NCBI GenBank assembly: GCA_033398695.1
Contig: CM065814.1
Span: 102,984,501 to 103,048,500 of the forward strand
Direction of reading: 5' to 3'
Origin: Orobanche coerulescens
Lineage: Eukaryota; Streptophyta; Magnoliopsida; Lamiales; Orobanchaceae
Length of the DNA stretch: 64,000 bases
A program made the position numbers and the translations under genes. The stretch's first letter is position 1; each line of letters starts with the position of its first letter. Under the pieces are notes generated by a model. That model saw nothing but the letters and a program-made list of their open reading frames with translations. It was not told where the DNA came from and searched no databases. Shown here piece by piece: positions 1-10,530 of the stretch.

Positions 1-935
1 ATAATCAATACTCAATTCACACGGACAAACTCCCGAAACCCCATCTACAATTTACAATTCTCCAAAGATTTACATATAGAGGTTAGAAATCGTCCAAACC
101 CTCTCAAATCTAAGTAATATACAAGAACACTCATAACACCGTAATGAGAACATTGGTATGGAGTAAACACTTCATAATATCAAGGGTTTCAAGCTCCGCA
201 ATGAATTAAATGGACAAATCTAAAAAAAACCCAAAAATTCCCCAAACTAGGATTCTAAGGAATTTACCTCGATTCATAGAGAAAAAACAGATTCGATGTT
301 GTATAATCTTTGTTATCCTACCAAATATGATGATAGATGATGAAAAGTTGCCCCAAATCACCCCAAGATCGCCTCTCTCGCATCCCTTGTCGGAAGTGTA
401 AGCAATGAGAAGGAAAATGACGAAGAACAGGGTTGACCAACCTTATGTACTGGGCCTAATTAGCGTGCTAATCATAAGGATAACTCGCACTAATGGGGCT
501 ACCGGGTAGTCTAGTAGCTTCTGACCTGAGTCGTTAGCGTGCACTACGTATAGCATTAGCGCGCGCTAACTGCTTTAATGCAGAACTCCAGAACTCATTA
601 GCATGCGCTACAGATGTTGCTAGCGCATGCTACTTAGCACCAATAGCGTGCGTTAGCTCATTGCCTAGTGCGCGATAATTGCTCGCTCAGAGGACAGAAA
701 CATCTACTATCTCTACGGTCCCGGGATCATTAGCGTACGCTACTGGCGATGCTAATGCATGCTACTTCACGCAAATAACATGCGTAATCTCATCGCCTAG
801 CGTGCGCTAAGTGCTCCTCTCAAAATATAATTGCAAGGTCCGCTCAACACGAACAAGCTTTGAAAGATACGAAATCTCAGAATTAACATCTCAATAAGCT
901 CTTATAAAGAGTAACAAAAGTGAAAGAGCACCAAT
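1..935 (-). repeat. Element A 3' LTR (left on the plus strand, partial)
   Basis: Bases from 1 onward match the right LTR from about 6603 onward, so roughly the last 860 bp of this LTR lie outside the window. It contains a palindrome array (461-809) and a putative splice-donor motif (minus-strand GAG|GTAAAT near 267). The inner boundary near 935 is blurred: the PPT and the last part of pol have been deleted there. LTR-like sequence resembling the start of the B LTR runs to about 900-935. Confidence 0.75.
461..809. repeat. TAGCG-type palindrome array in the A LTR
   Basis: Twelve decayed copies of a 12-bp near-palindrome (TAGCGTGCGCTA on this strand) start at 461, 481, 535, 557, 599, 621, 644, 666, 731, 753, 776 and 798. 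The last eight form two groups of four with steps of 22-23 bp, and the groups are 65 bp apart. Many copies have lost CpGs (TAGCATGCGCTA, TAATGCATGCTA), as expected for methylated CpG decay. The array lies upstream of the A promoter in the element's orientation. Confidence 0.85.
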
Positions 936-959
936 AATCTTCACTGGTCTCTCTTCAAT

Positions 960-1995
960 ACGGAATGGTTTTATGCCGAAGATATTTCTCACAGCGTTCA
1001 AGAATCTTCACTGGTCTCTCTTCAAAAGTAATATCCTCGGCTACATTGATCTCACCATAGTCGATAATATGACTTGGATTCGGCATGTACTTTCACAATT
1101 GAAAAACATGAAAAACGCTATGGACGTGACTCAAGGCGGGAGTCAACGCCAAACGATAAGCTAATTCCCCAATCCTGTCCAAAATCTCAAAAGGTCTGAT
1201 ATACCTCGGACTAAGTTTCCCTTTCTTCCCGAAATGGAAAATTCCCTTTGTCAGTGACTCCTTGAGTATGACATGGTCTCCCACTTCGAAATCTAAGGGT
1301 CGACGGTGAATATCAGCATAAGACTTCTGCCTACTCTGGGCAGTCAATAACCAATCTCGAACGATAGAAATCTTCTCCTTAGTTTCCATCAACATGTAAG
1401 GTTCTGTCCCCACTAATTCTGAGGCTTCATCCCAACATAATGGCGATATACACCGCCTACCATAAAGTGCTTCGAATGGTGCCATTTTGATCGAAGCATA
1501 CCAACTATTATTGTCGGAAAATTCGACCAACGGCAAATGCAGTTCCCAATCACTACTCCAATCTAGGGCACAAGCCCGCAACATATCTTCTAACATCTGA
1601 ATCATCTGCTCGGTCTGACCGTCTGACTGTGGATGAAAAGGTGTACTCAATTTCAACTTGGTGCCCAAGGCTTGATGGACCGCCTGCAAGAAGTGAGACA
1701 CAAAACGGCCACCTCGATCAGAAACATTAGTCTTTAGGGCACCATGCAATTTCACAATCTCTGCTATAAACGTTCGAGCCAATCTCTCCAGTCCCCAAGT
1801 ATCTTTAATACCAAGGAAGCATGCATACTTGGTTAATAGGTCAACGATTACCCAAATCATATTCATTCCAGCGGCATCCCAGTGATAAAATCCATATAGA
1901 TGTCTTCCCACTCCAACTCGGGGATGGGGAGTGGTTTGAACAACCCCGCTGGTCGTTGATGCACAATCTTGACTTGTTGACAGGTTAAACATCAC
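960..1995 (-). pseudogene. Element A integrase, decayed
   Basis: A 300-codon open segment (1093-1995) covers the integrase catalytic core and C-terminal domain. Visible landmarks are a DGQTEQ stretch carrying the last acid of the DDE triad, the conserved LYGRRC motif, a GDHVILKESL SH3-like region, and HVHSVFHVFQL just before the degenerate chromodomain. The normal first Asp context (DFISGMP-like) is replaced by a frame-disrupted region. Downstream (960-1090) the chromodomain linker survives only as remnants. A 22-23 bp block (AATCTTCACTGGTCTC...) is repeated at 937 and 1003, and beyond it the rest of pol and the PPT are absent, so a deletion between short repeats is likely. Confidence 0.85.
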
Positions 1996-2880
1996 AAGAC
2001 GAATTCTGTGACGTCTTTCTTCATATTATTCCACCAAAAATTTCTCTTCAAGTCCTTTTACATCTTACTCGTTACGGGGTATATTGAGTAAGGCGTAGCA
2101 TGGGCTTATCGAAGAATTCTCGGTCTCAACTCCATATTATTCGGAACACAAAGCCTGCCCTGAAATCGCAGAGTACTGTCCTCATGGGCCAAAAAACTAG
2201 GGGCTTTTCTTTTAGTTACATCTTCCTTCAGTTGAGAAATCATCAGGTCACTCCACTGTTTCCCTTTAACATCATCAACCAAGGATGAAGTAATTTTGAG
2301 GGTACACAACTGGCCCTGCAGTCTTTGAAGCCAAACTTCTATACCTTGCTCGATCAAATCCTGACGAATCTTCATCTGGGGTTTAAGAATCTCGAGCATC
2401 TGAAGCAATGCCGGTTTCCGGCTCAAAGCGTCGGTGACAACATTGGCCTTTCCCGAATGGTAAAGAATTTCCAAGTCATAATACTTAATCAGTTCCAACC
2501 AACGTCATTGCCTCACAATCAACTCTTTCTGACTGAAAATGTATTTCAAACTCTTGTAATCGGTATAAATCCGACGCGAAGAGCCATACAAATAATGCCG
2601 CCAAGTCTTAAGTGCGAATACAACCGCGACCAATTCCAAATCATGAGTAGGATAATTTATCTCATACGGCTTCAACTGCCGTGATGCAAAGGCAATCGTT
2701 TTATCGTGCTTCATAAGCACAGATCCAAGTCCTTGTCCTGAAGCGTCACTAGAAACTGCAAATCCTTGATTTCCCTGTGGTAAAGCTAAGATTGGCGCTG
2801 AAGTCAAACGTCTCTTCAGTTCATCAAAGCTCTGTTGTCTCTCAGCAGTCCAAACAAACTTTTCCGTCTTCTAAAGTAAT
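1996..2880 (-). pseudogene. Element A RNase H, linker and integrase zinc finger, decayed
   Basis: The minus strand encodes the Ty3-type RNase [16 protein letters not shown] with the first catalytic Asp, then [16 protein letters not shown], and after a frame change the GKANVVTDALSRK motif that ends the domain. The linker to integrase follows (VWLQRLQGQL, then EDVTKRKAPSF), and a ruined H2C2 zinc finger lies at 1996-2105. The His-containing TDHKSL motif has become TDYKSL, and stops split the region near 2500 and 2105. It cannot encode an active enzyme. Confidence 0.85.
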
Positions 2881-3687
2881 TGCGTAAGCGGCCGAGCGAG
2901 TTTCAAGAACCCCTCGACAAACTAACGATAATACTCAGCAAGACCCAAAAAGCTACAAACTTTCTTAACATTATTAGGCGGTGCCCAATCTAGCACTGCC
3001 TCAATCTTCTGCGGGTCTACACGAACCCCTTCGGCCGAAACCACATGGCCGAGAAACATAACTTCCTTCAGCCAGAACTCACATTTTGAGAATTTCGCAT
3101 AAAGGTGCTCAGCTCTCAAAACATCTAGTATCAGATGCAAGTGTTGAGCATGCTCCTCCTCATCTCGAGAATAAATCAAAATATCATCAATAAAGACGAC
3201 CACACATTTGTCAAGGTATTCAATAAATATCTTGTTCATTAAATGCATGAATACTGTCGGTGCATTAGTCAGTCTAACAGGCATGACCACAAATTCATAA
3301 TGTCCATATCTTATCCGAAAAGCAATCTTCGGAATGTTAGACTCTTGCACTCGAAGATGGTAGTATTCTGATCTCAAATCAATCTTCGAGAATACCACGT
3401 CTCCTTACAACTGATCAAATAAATCATCTATACGGGGCAATGGATACTTGTTCTTGATGGTCACTTTGTTTAGCTCACGGTAATTAATGCATAAACATAA
3501 TCAGCCATCCTTCTTCCTCACAAATAGGACTGGTGCACCCCAATGAGAAGCGCTCAATCTAATGTACCCCTTCTCCAGCAATTCCGATCTGATTTTTCAA
3601 TTATTGCATTTCTAAAGGTGCCATGCGATATGGTGCCTTATAAATCGGAGCCGCATCAGTCTTTAAATCAACAGAAAAATCTATCTT
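2881..3687 (-). pseudogene. Element A reverse transcriptase, decayed
   Basis: The longest open piece (2922-3398) keeps the fingers-palm block: [30 protein letters not shown], and the catalytic [13 protein letters not shown] with both Asp residues, then the thumb [10 protein letters not shown]. Upstream, minus-strand stops replace a Gln codon before the FSKIDL motif (near 3408) and a Ser codon in the VRKKDGS motif (near 3507). The RT is therefore inactive although the FIDD core is preserved. The sequence is diagnostic of chromovirus-type Ty3/gypsy RT. Confidence 0.88.
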
Positions 3688-4275
3688 TCAATCTGGCGGT
3701 AATCCCGGGAGATCATCAGGAAAAACATCTGGATACTCATTAACAACTGGAATCAAAGAGAAATCGACTCTACTCTCTTCCGACTTCAAAGCATAACACC
3801 AATAGCCCATGCAACCCTTATTCAATAGTTTTACGGCCTTCATGGCGCTGATGAGGAGCTTAGGTTGGCCCGATTTATGTCCCACAAAAGAGTACTCGGA
3901 ACCCTCCTTGGTCACCATATTGATAACCTTAGTGCGGTAATTCGTAATCGCTTGGTGACTCTCAAGCCAGTCCTCACCGAGGATCAAATCCTCGCCCTCG
4001 ATATCCAACACAATCAAATTCGATAACCAATCAATACCTGCTATACTCACCGGATAATTTCTAATCTCCTGATTTCCCACGATTCTTTCCCCACTAGGCA
4101 GTTTCACAATGAATGGGTCGCAAGCAGTCATACAATTAATACTCAAACGGCATACACAATCTAAGGAGATAAAATAATGTGTAGCACCAGAATCAAATAG
4201 TACTTGAACTGGATGAGATAGAATGTGAATGGTACCTGAGGCTACCGCCACATCGGGTTCATTTACTCGATGCAT
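3688..4275 (-). pseudogene. Element A aspartic protease and protease-RT linker
   Basis: A 195-codon open segment contains the retropepsin-type motif [13 protein letters not shown] with catalytic Asp in DSGA, the flap region (LPSGERIVGNQEIRNYPV), and the second conserved block DLILGEDWLESHQAI. It ends in [15 protein letters not shown], the hinge into RT. The segment is open but cut off from gag and RT frames by stops. In an active element it would process the Gag-Pol polyprotein in cytoplasmic particles. Confidence 0.85.
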
Positions 4276-5500
4276 CTCGTAAACTCGTGGGTGTGCCGAA
4301 CCGATGCTATAATCTCCCTCTCTAATGGTCTGACCCCGTCCCCGGCCTCTGCCGCAACCCTACTGTGATTGGCTAACTGATTGCCACTGACTCATTATGG
4401 GGCAGATGCCCGAGTATCAAAAGTCTGGTCTTGTTAGGAGTAGTAAATCGGCCTATGCCCCATCTGACCACAAGTATGACATTTCAGAGGTGGGAAGTTG
4501 CACTCGAGATTGATGTGGCCTGGATGACCACAATTAATACAGGTCACCTGACGAGTTGAGGTGCTCGAAGCAGAATGAAAACCCTTTCTTCCTTTAAAAG
4601 AACACGATGACTGCCCGACATAAGGTTAGCCTACTGAGGTCTCTGTAAGTTGCCACCCTTAGAGCTAGAAAAGTTGTCGGTGGTCTTTTGCTTCTTCGGT
4701 TCGTCTGTGGTATTACAATTGGAACACAACATGTCGTATGCCAAAGCCCTGTCTTGGTACTCTTTCAGGGTAGTGCAAGCAAACTCGGCCATGTAAGACC
4801 ATATATCTATGCTCATTCGTAGGTCGAAATGACGGACCTTGTCACGTTCATCCCGTACCTGATTCTTCATGTGAATCAACTGTTGATTATATTTTACTAT
4901 TGCTTGAGAGACTGGAATACTCTGTGGTTTAGCTTTTAGAAAGGCTTGGATCCTACTTTCTTGTACTGGCCAAGGACAAAACTCGGCCTCCAACAGATTC
5001 TTGAATTTGTTCCATGTAGCAACGTGATCCTGTGGTTTAACGGCTTTCCACCAAGTCGCGGCTTCCTTAGCAAGGAAGTACTGAGCAATAGGTACCTTCC
5101 TCACTTCTGGACAATCAACTGCCTCAAACACTTTCTCCAACTCAAATATCCAACTCTCCCAACCTGTTGGGTCAGTAGCACCGCTAAACTGCAGGGGATG
5201 CATACAGATCATATTCTGGAGAAAAGCATCCATCGTCAGATTAGGATTATTCAGTTGAACGGCTTGGGTCAAGGGAGCCATTTGATTTTCCAATTGTTGA
5301 AGAATGTTCATAACCCCAACATCCGCATTATTCCCTTGACCGGTTGACTGGTCATGATGACTTTCGGTATCCGGATGCACTGAATTTGATAAGGAAGAGG
5401 TAACCGACCCCGCAACAGAACTGAAGTAAATGACTGCGCCACGTCCTCGCCCGCATCCGAGACCACGGCCACGTCCTCGTCTCCTGTCAACAGACATTCT
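4276..5500 (-). pseudogene. Element A gag (capsid and nucleocapsid), decayed
   Basis: The main segment (4631-5545) starts with an Arg/Gly-rich N-terminus (minus-strand ATG at about 5498: MSVDRRRGRGRG) and contains the chromovirus capsid domain with W-rich blocks (DPTGWESWIFELEKVF, KEAATWWKAVKPQDH, TLKEYQDRALAYDM). The zinc-knuckle region at 4450-4560 has drifted into another frame and shows a CHTCGQMGHRP remnant whose final Cys is lost. Gag would form the cytoplasmic particle and bind element RNA. The copy is very similar to B gag but carries stops and frame changes. Confidence 0.85.
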
Positions 5501-5721
5501 ATAGGACACATACAACACATAAGTACAATTCAAATCGCACGTCATCGAGGTGACCGATTCTCAAGAATACTAAAATAGAAGTGAAGCAATTAAGACAATA
5601 CAAGAGTAAAAGGACTTACAAGTACGGTCCCACTGTGATGATGGCAAAGTAATGATACCATATACAAAAGACGACTCACTCGACCCAAAAAGACCGACAA
5701 TCTAGGTATCCATAAACCTAA

Positions 5722-5733
5722 GCTCTGATACCA
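5722..5733 (-). other. Element A primer binding site (tRNA-iMet)
   Basis: The minus strand reads TGGTATCAGAGC, complementary to the 3' end of initiator tRNA-Met. It lies 5 bp inside the right (5') LTR, the normal place for minus-strand DNA priming. It is unmutated despite the age of the element. Confidence 0.92.
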
Positions 5734-6509
5734 TATTATGTAACACCCCCCAAGTTATTCAGGGTACATTACAGCTCCATGAGTCCCTCTGTGGGACCCA
5801 CAAGGCTATACATACGCGGAAACTATGAATTTTGACCGATAAGGTCTAAATAATATCCAGTGGAAGACAATAAAATTGACAATCAAAGTAATAATCAATT
5901 CTAAGGAATGCAATACATCGAAAATTAAACTCAGGGCTACACAGGCCAAAACATCAAGAACATCTGAAACACTACTCGAGTGTTCACAACCATTCCAAGT
6001 ACAACATTCTGAATGGATGCAATACAATACAAACAGAGACAAGACACAACATCACTCTTGCCCATCATCTTTGTGCCGACCCGGTACATACCTATCCGCT
6101 CCCCTGGATCCTGAAATATATGAAACATATTTCCCCTGAATGGGGTTAGCCATGGAATAGCTAGTACAAGTATATAGAATATGAAACATAATACTTCTCG
6201 AATAATAAAGTAAATATAAACTCATTTCATCATCTCAAGACTAGCATTCCAGAATAGCTAAATCTAATAACATCTCATCCCAATTATATGCACGGTTAAC
6301 CATGGAACCGCACCAGAAGCAACAGAACCCTATGAGGCCCCGTGGGACCCTCGCAGAGTGTTTATCCCAAAAACATTCATCGAACCGCACCAGAGGCAAC
6401 AGAACTCTCTGAGGACCCATCAGTCTATCGCAGAGTGAATATATACAATCACACAATACTTATGCTTCACTTTAAAAATCGAGAACGTACAATCATAAAC
6501 ATATACTTG

Positions 6510-6876
6510 CCATTCAGACATCGATAATCGGGATGAAAGGGTAATCAAGCTCCCTAGGTCCAAGAACGCATTGCCGGACCTAAACGATTCGTAAGGAATA
6601 CAATAATTAATAATCAATACTCAATTCACATGGAGAAACTCCCAAAACCCCGTCTACGATTCATAATTCTCCAAGGATATACATATAGAGGTTGGAAATC
6701 ATCCAAACCCTCTCAAATCTAAGTAATATGAAAGAAAACTAATAAAACTGTAGGGAGAACATTGGTACGGAGTAAACACTTCATAATCTCAAGAGTTTCA
6801 AGCTGCACAATGAATCAAATGGACGAATCTAAAAAAACCCCAAAATTTTCTCAAACTAGGGTTCTAAGGAATTTAC
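6510..6876 (-). other. Putative leader intron 1, exon 2 and GC donor in the A LTR
   Basis: On the minus strand GAG|GTAAAT (6876) is followed 297 nt later by an acceptor CGTTTAG|G (6580). After a 69-nt segment there is a GCAAGT donor-like motif (6510). The same arrangement occurs in the LTRs of B, D, E, G and H. Splicing is inferred only from this conservation. Confidence 0.45.
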
Positions 6877-7051
6877 CTCGATTCAGATAGAAGAAACGGA
6901 TTAGATGTTGTATAATCTTTGTTATCCGACCAAAGATGATGATAGATAATGAAAAGTTTCCCCAAATCGCCCCAAGATCGCCTCTCTTGCGTCCCTCGTC
7001 GAAAGTGTAAGAAATGAGAAGGAAAATGACGAAGAACATGGTTGACCAACC

Positions 7052-7058
7052 TTATATA
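7052..7058 (-). promoter_or_regulatory. TATA box of the element A LTR
   Basis: The minus strand reads TATATAA a few bases downstream of the palindrome array, marking the U3/R side of the LTR. The left LTR copy has decayed at the same place (442-450). Confidence 0.65.
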
Positions 7059-7548
7059 CTGGGCCTAATTAGCATGCGCTAATCATAAGGATAGCGTGCG
7101 CTAACGGGGCCACCGGGTAGTCCAGTAGCTTCTGACCTGAGTTGTTAGCGTGCGCTACGTATAGCATTAGCGCGCGTGATGAGTCAATTTTTGATCGTCT
7201 CATTCCGTTCTATCGAGTCGCACTTTCATTTGTTTTTAAGTGTTTTTGCTCTTTTTACGCGTGGTATGTTGTGTTTTTGTTTTTTAGGTATCCGTATGAA
7301 TATTGTGGTGAAATATGCGCGTTTATGGCCAATATTGGAGTTTATGACGATCAAGAGCGAGAACGGGGCCTAAAACGATGAAGATTGAAGCACTACCTGT
7401 CGTATTTTCTAATTTACATATTTATTATTTCGAAGTAGGAGTGTTGTATATATGTATGGATTCCTCGTCAAATCAGCTTCGCAACGGTATATTATACGCT
7501 AAATTCCGAGGTGTATTGAGGGAGATATGACTTCTAGACCACGGCCTC

Positions 7549-7640
7549 ACAGTCCGTATCGCGATCCCGAATTCAGACCGCAAGGCAGATTTTTTTTTTG
7601 GACACCCGGATCGCGATCCCAAATTCCCGGATCGCGATCC
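7549..7640. repeat. GGATCGCGATCC palindromes in the C LTR
   Basis: Two perfect 12-bp palindromes in CCCGGATCGCGATCC context begin at 7605 and 7626 (21-bp step). A third, diverged copy (CCGTATCGCGATCCC) lies about 50 bp upstream. As in the Tekay-type LTRs, they sit just upstream of the TATA box, although C belongs to a different lineage. Confidence 0.8.
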
Positions 7641-7695
7641 AACCCCTGTTTGTGCAGAAAATGCGATTTTAGCACTTTTTGCAATTTTTGACGGG

Positions 7696-7703
7696 TATAT
7701 AAA
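7696..7703 (+). promoter_or_regulatory. TATA box of the C LTR
   Basis: TATATAAA lies 55 bp downstream of the last palindrome and about 1050 bp before the LTR end, a reasonable place for the start of transcription. Confidence 0.7.
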
Positions 7704-8760
7704 GGGAAACCCTACACTCAACTTGGGAGGGCCGAAATTCTGGAGTAAAAACTCATTTTTCTCAACTTTCTTGTATTCTGAAACATCTAGAGACACATTT
7801 GTGAGTGATTTTCATTCCTTGTATGAAGATTTTGAAGGAAGAACATCAAACCTTCCTCGGGCCTCGATTTTGATTTCGCAAGGGAAGATTTCTACCATGT
7901 TTTATTCTATGATTTTTGCTATTATTGTTGAAATGATCATGAGTAGCTAATCTTATCATATGGGTGTTTAGATTGAACCACACACATGTTCTTGGTTGTT
8001 AGTTTTGATTGATTTTACAGGTATGAGTTTGGGATTGTTCTTCTTTCTTTGTTTTTCGTAATCTGTCGGCGTTCTTGATGATATTTGTGCACGAATATTA
8101 TTTAGACGCAAGAGAACTTATGATTTATATCATCAAACCTTTTTCATAGTTATTGTTATTGTCAAAATCGAGGGTTTTTGTCGGTGTTCGCCATCAATCG
8201 ACCCGATAGAAGCGATTGTGAATGTTCTAAACCTTTTTCCGCGATCTTTTGGCGAATTACCCCATCAAAGGTATTATCTAGTCAATTGTTAGTAGATATT
8301 CAACCCCGTCAAAGGAGTTTCTCTTGTTTTCGAAAAGAACAATCGCGATTTTTAGAATTCACCGCCATCAAACGGGTTTTATTTTAATTGTGAGCAATCG
8401 GTAATTCCAAACCATAAATTGTTTGAGTATCGAAACTAATAATTGATAACGTGTGTGTCGGTGATTCTAAACCCCCATTTCACTCTCATAATTGTATTCT
8501 CTAGAAATCCATCCTTTAATTCAGTATTTTTAACGCTTCGATCAATTTAATTTCCCGCACTTGTTTTACAAACTTTCATCTCAATCGAATCATTCATCGT
8601 GTTTTAATTTACTTTACTTTTGTCAATTTGACTATTTGCTAAACATAATCGAACTTCAAACCGTTTCCAACTCCTCGAGAGATCGACCTCGGAGTTACTT
8701 GCCGCTTCCTAAAAAAGCGATTCGTACACTTGCGAGTTTTTAATTTGTTCATCAAGTTTT

Positions 8761-8778
8761 TGGCGCCGTTGCCGGGGA
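8761..8778 (+). other. Element C primer binding site (Athila/Tat type)
   Basis: TGGCGCCGTTGCCGGGGA directly after the LTR is the characteristic primer site of plant Athila/Tat elements, complementary to a tRNA-Asp-type 3' end. It is the main reason, with the gag sequence, for assigning C to this group. Bases 8779-8898 are a non-coding leader. Confidence 0.93.
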
Positions 8779-9066
8779 GTTGGCGTTTAATTTTTGATCT
8801 TGTTTTAATAATAGTTGAATTGTTTTTCTTGATCATTTTTCCGTTTTCATTATTTTCGATAAAGTCTAAAAATTCGCTCTAACTTCTATTGTTTATACTG
8901 TAATACCCGTACTTTTATTGACTGTTTGACTCTGTCATCCTCCTTATTTTTTTTGTCGCTCTGTAAATGCTTGGAGATGTGGTTGATATTGCTATTGAGT
9001 TTCGTATCTCGTTTGGTTCTTGATCATGTCGTTTAGACCTTGCGGGAATGTTCTGTGCTAGAAAAT

Positions 9067-9568
9067 TAGCGTACGCTAGGCCTAGACTAACGCACGCTAA
9101 TTCTGCTTGATTAGCGCACGCTAGCTCTGAGCTGTAGCGCACGCTAAGAGTATCGGTCGAGAACCCGGATTCGCTTCTCTGGATCGGCGGATTAACGCAC
9201 GCTAGGAGTTTGTTAGCGCGCGCTATCCATGTATAGTAGCGCACGCTAACATCCGTCCGTAGCGCACGCTACCGGGCTGGTCAGCAGAGGCAGTGAAGTT
9301 GCCAGGTTTTCTGGACTATCAGATAGCGTACGCTAAGCTTCGACTAGCGCACGCTAAAGCTATAGCATAACGCACGCTAAGCATTGGCGGTAGCGCACGT
9401 TAAGTATTGAGCAGGCGTAGTCGAGTTCGGACTCCGATCTTGGATGCCATATTTTGGGCTAGCGCACGCTAGGGGCAAATGATTAGCGCACGCTAACGAG
9501 ATCGAGAGGCCACCGGACTATCCTGACTTCGCTAGCGCACGCTAATGAAGGAGGCGTAGCGTGCGCTA
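9067..9568. repeat. TAGCGCACGCTA palindrome array, B 5' LTR
   Basis: Sixteen copies start at 9067, 9088, 9112, 9135; 9193, 9214, 9237, 9260; 9324, 9345, 9368, 9391; 9460, 9484; 9533, 9557. Steps inside a group are 21-24 bp and gaps between groups are 49-69 bp, so the array is three quartets plus two pairs. Variants TAGCGTACGCTA and TAGCGCGCGCTA are perfect palindromes. Gaps hold a CTGGACT-type spacer. The copy in the 3' LTR is at 15981-16488. Confidence 0.92.
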
Positions 9569-9575
9569 GACTGGA

Positions 9576-9586
9576 CATATATAAAT
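9576..9586 (+). promoter_or_regulatory. TATA box of the B 5' LTR
   Basis: CATATATAAAT lies 8 bp after the last palindrome. The same motif is at 16496-16506 in the 3' LTR. It is the likely start region for the full-length RNA. Confidence 0.75.
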
Positions 9587-9759
9587 TTTTCAGTTGTCTT
9601 TATTTTCGTCATTTCTCACCTTCTTCACTCCTTTTCGACGGAATCACTCGGGAGAGGCGATCTTAGGCGTTTGGAAGCGATCTTCCTTCTAACAACAATA
9701 TATTTGCTTGGAGAACAAGGATTTCTCAACATCTAATTCCTCCTAACGTCCGAATCAAG

Positions 9760-10530
9760 GTAAAAATCCTTAGAACCCTACCTTTTGGGAATTTTGGGGT
9801 TTTTCGTAGATTTGTCCGATTTACCCGTTTTGAAGCTTGTGAACCTTGAGATTATGATGTATCTATACCGTGTGTATACTTTTCCTACGATTTTATGGTT
9901 TAGATTGTGCCGTTTTCGGACTTGTGAGATTTAGGACGATTTTCCAACCTTTAGTTGATTATCCGTATATCTTTATGAATCGTAGACGGGTTTGGGGAGT
10001 TCCTTCGTGTAGTTTGAATATGGATGATTGATTATCATACTCCTTGCGAATCATTTAGGTGCCTAAGCGCGTTCTTGGACCTACCGAACTCATACCCTTC
10101 CTCCGTTCAATTTTCTCGATGTCTCAAAGGCAAGTATACATTTATGATTGTGCGTTCGACTTTGAAAGTAAGAGGAATTGATGGTATGATATGAACGAAC
10201 CGTTTTTACGGCATTCATAGATATATTGATGGCATATTATGAACGAACCGTTTTTACGGCATTCATATATGTATTATTGGCATGTAACGAACGAACCGTT
10301 TTGACGGCATTCCTACATGTAACGGCGTATGATATGAACGAACCGTTTCTACGGCATTCACATACGTCATAAGATTTTAGTCATTCCGGAATAACTAGTC
10401 TTGAATTGATGAATTGACGGATTACATTTACTTTATTGTCGAGGAGTATTGTGTTTCATACTTGTTATACTTGCACTAGCTATTCGACGGCTAACCCCTT
10501 TATGGGGGAAATACGTTTCATGTATTTCAG
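9760..10530 (+). other. Putative two-intron leader in the B LTR
   Basis: The donor AAG|GTAAAAATCC (9760) and acceptor CATTTAG|G (10058) would define a 299-nt T-rich intron. An 81-nt exon (10059-10139) follows, then a GC-type donor AAAG|GCAAGTAT (10140) and acceptor GTATTTCAG|G (10530), giving a 391-nt intron. The motifs are conserved in position in the A, D, E, G and H LTRs. There is no transcript evidence. Confidence 0.5.
10191..10366 (+). repeat. Four tandem hairpin units in the B LTR leader
   Basis: Four units, each with the core GAACGAACCGTTTTTACGG followed by CATTC, begin near 10191, 10239, 10283 and 10330. Each folds as an inner stem CCGT/ACGG with a four-base loop. The outer stems differ between copies but remain paired (CATA/TATG, CATGT/ACATG, CGTATG/CATACG). 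They lie inside putative intron 2. The 3' LTR copy is near 17114-17290. Confidence 0.75.

Larger units (their letters stand above)
1..7176 (-). mobile_element. Element A: decayed minus-strand Ty3/gypsy retrotransposon, Tekay/Del type
   Basis: The order on the minus strand is LTR, tRNA-iMet primer site, gag, protease, RT, RNase H, integrase, LTR. The internal proteins closely resemble those of element B (8899-17825), and both LTRs end in the same CCCTGAATAACTTGGGG-type sequence, so A is an older member of the B family. The left LTR runs off the window start, and the right LTR stops abruptly at 7176 where element C begins. Every coding segment carries stops or frameshifts, so A is inactive. No target duplication can be tested because both outer ends are missing. 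Confidence 0.9.
5739..7176 (-). repeat. Element A 5' LTR, truncated by element C
   Basis: It begins TGTAACACCCCC on the plus strand (the 3' end of the LTR in element orientation). It matches the left LTR from about 6603 and ends at 7176 in mid-array (...TTAGCGCGCG), where TGATGAG of element C starts. Only the first few TAGCG palindromes remain (7070-7176); the rest of U3 is missing. No 5-bp duplication can be tested because the other side of C is lost. Confidence 0.88.
7177..8754 (+). repeat. Element C 5' LTR
   Basis: It starts TGATGAG and ends TTCATCA, giving the terminal inverted repeat TGATGA/TCATCA, and is followed by AGTTTT and the primer site. Length is 1578 bp. It holds palindromes of GGATCGCGATCC type at 7549-7640 and a TATA box at 7696. 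The transcribed part has no long ORF. Confidence 0.9.
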
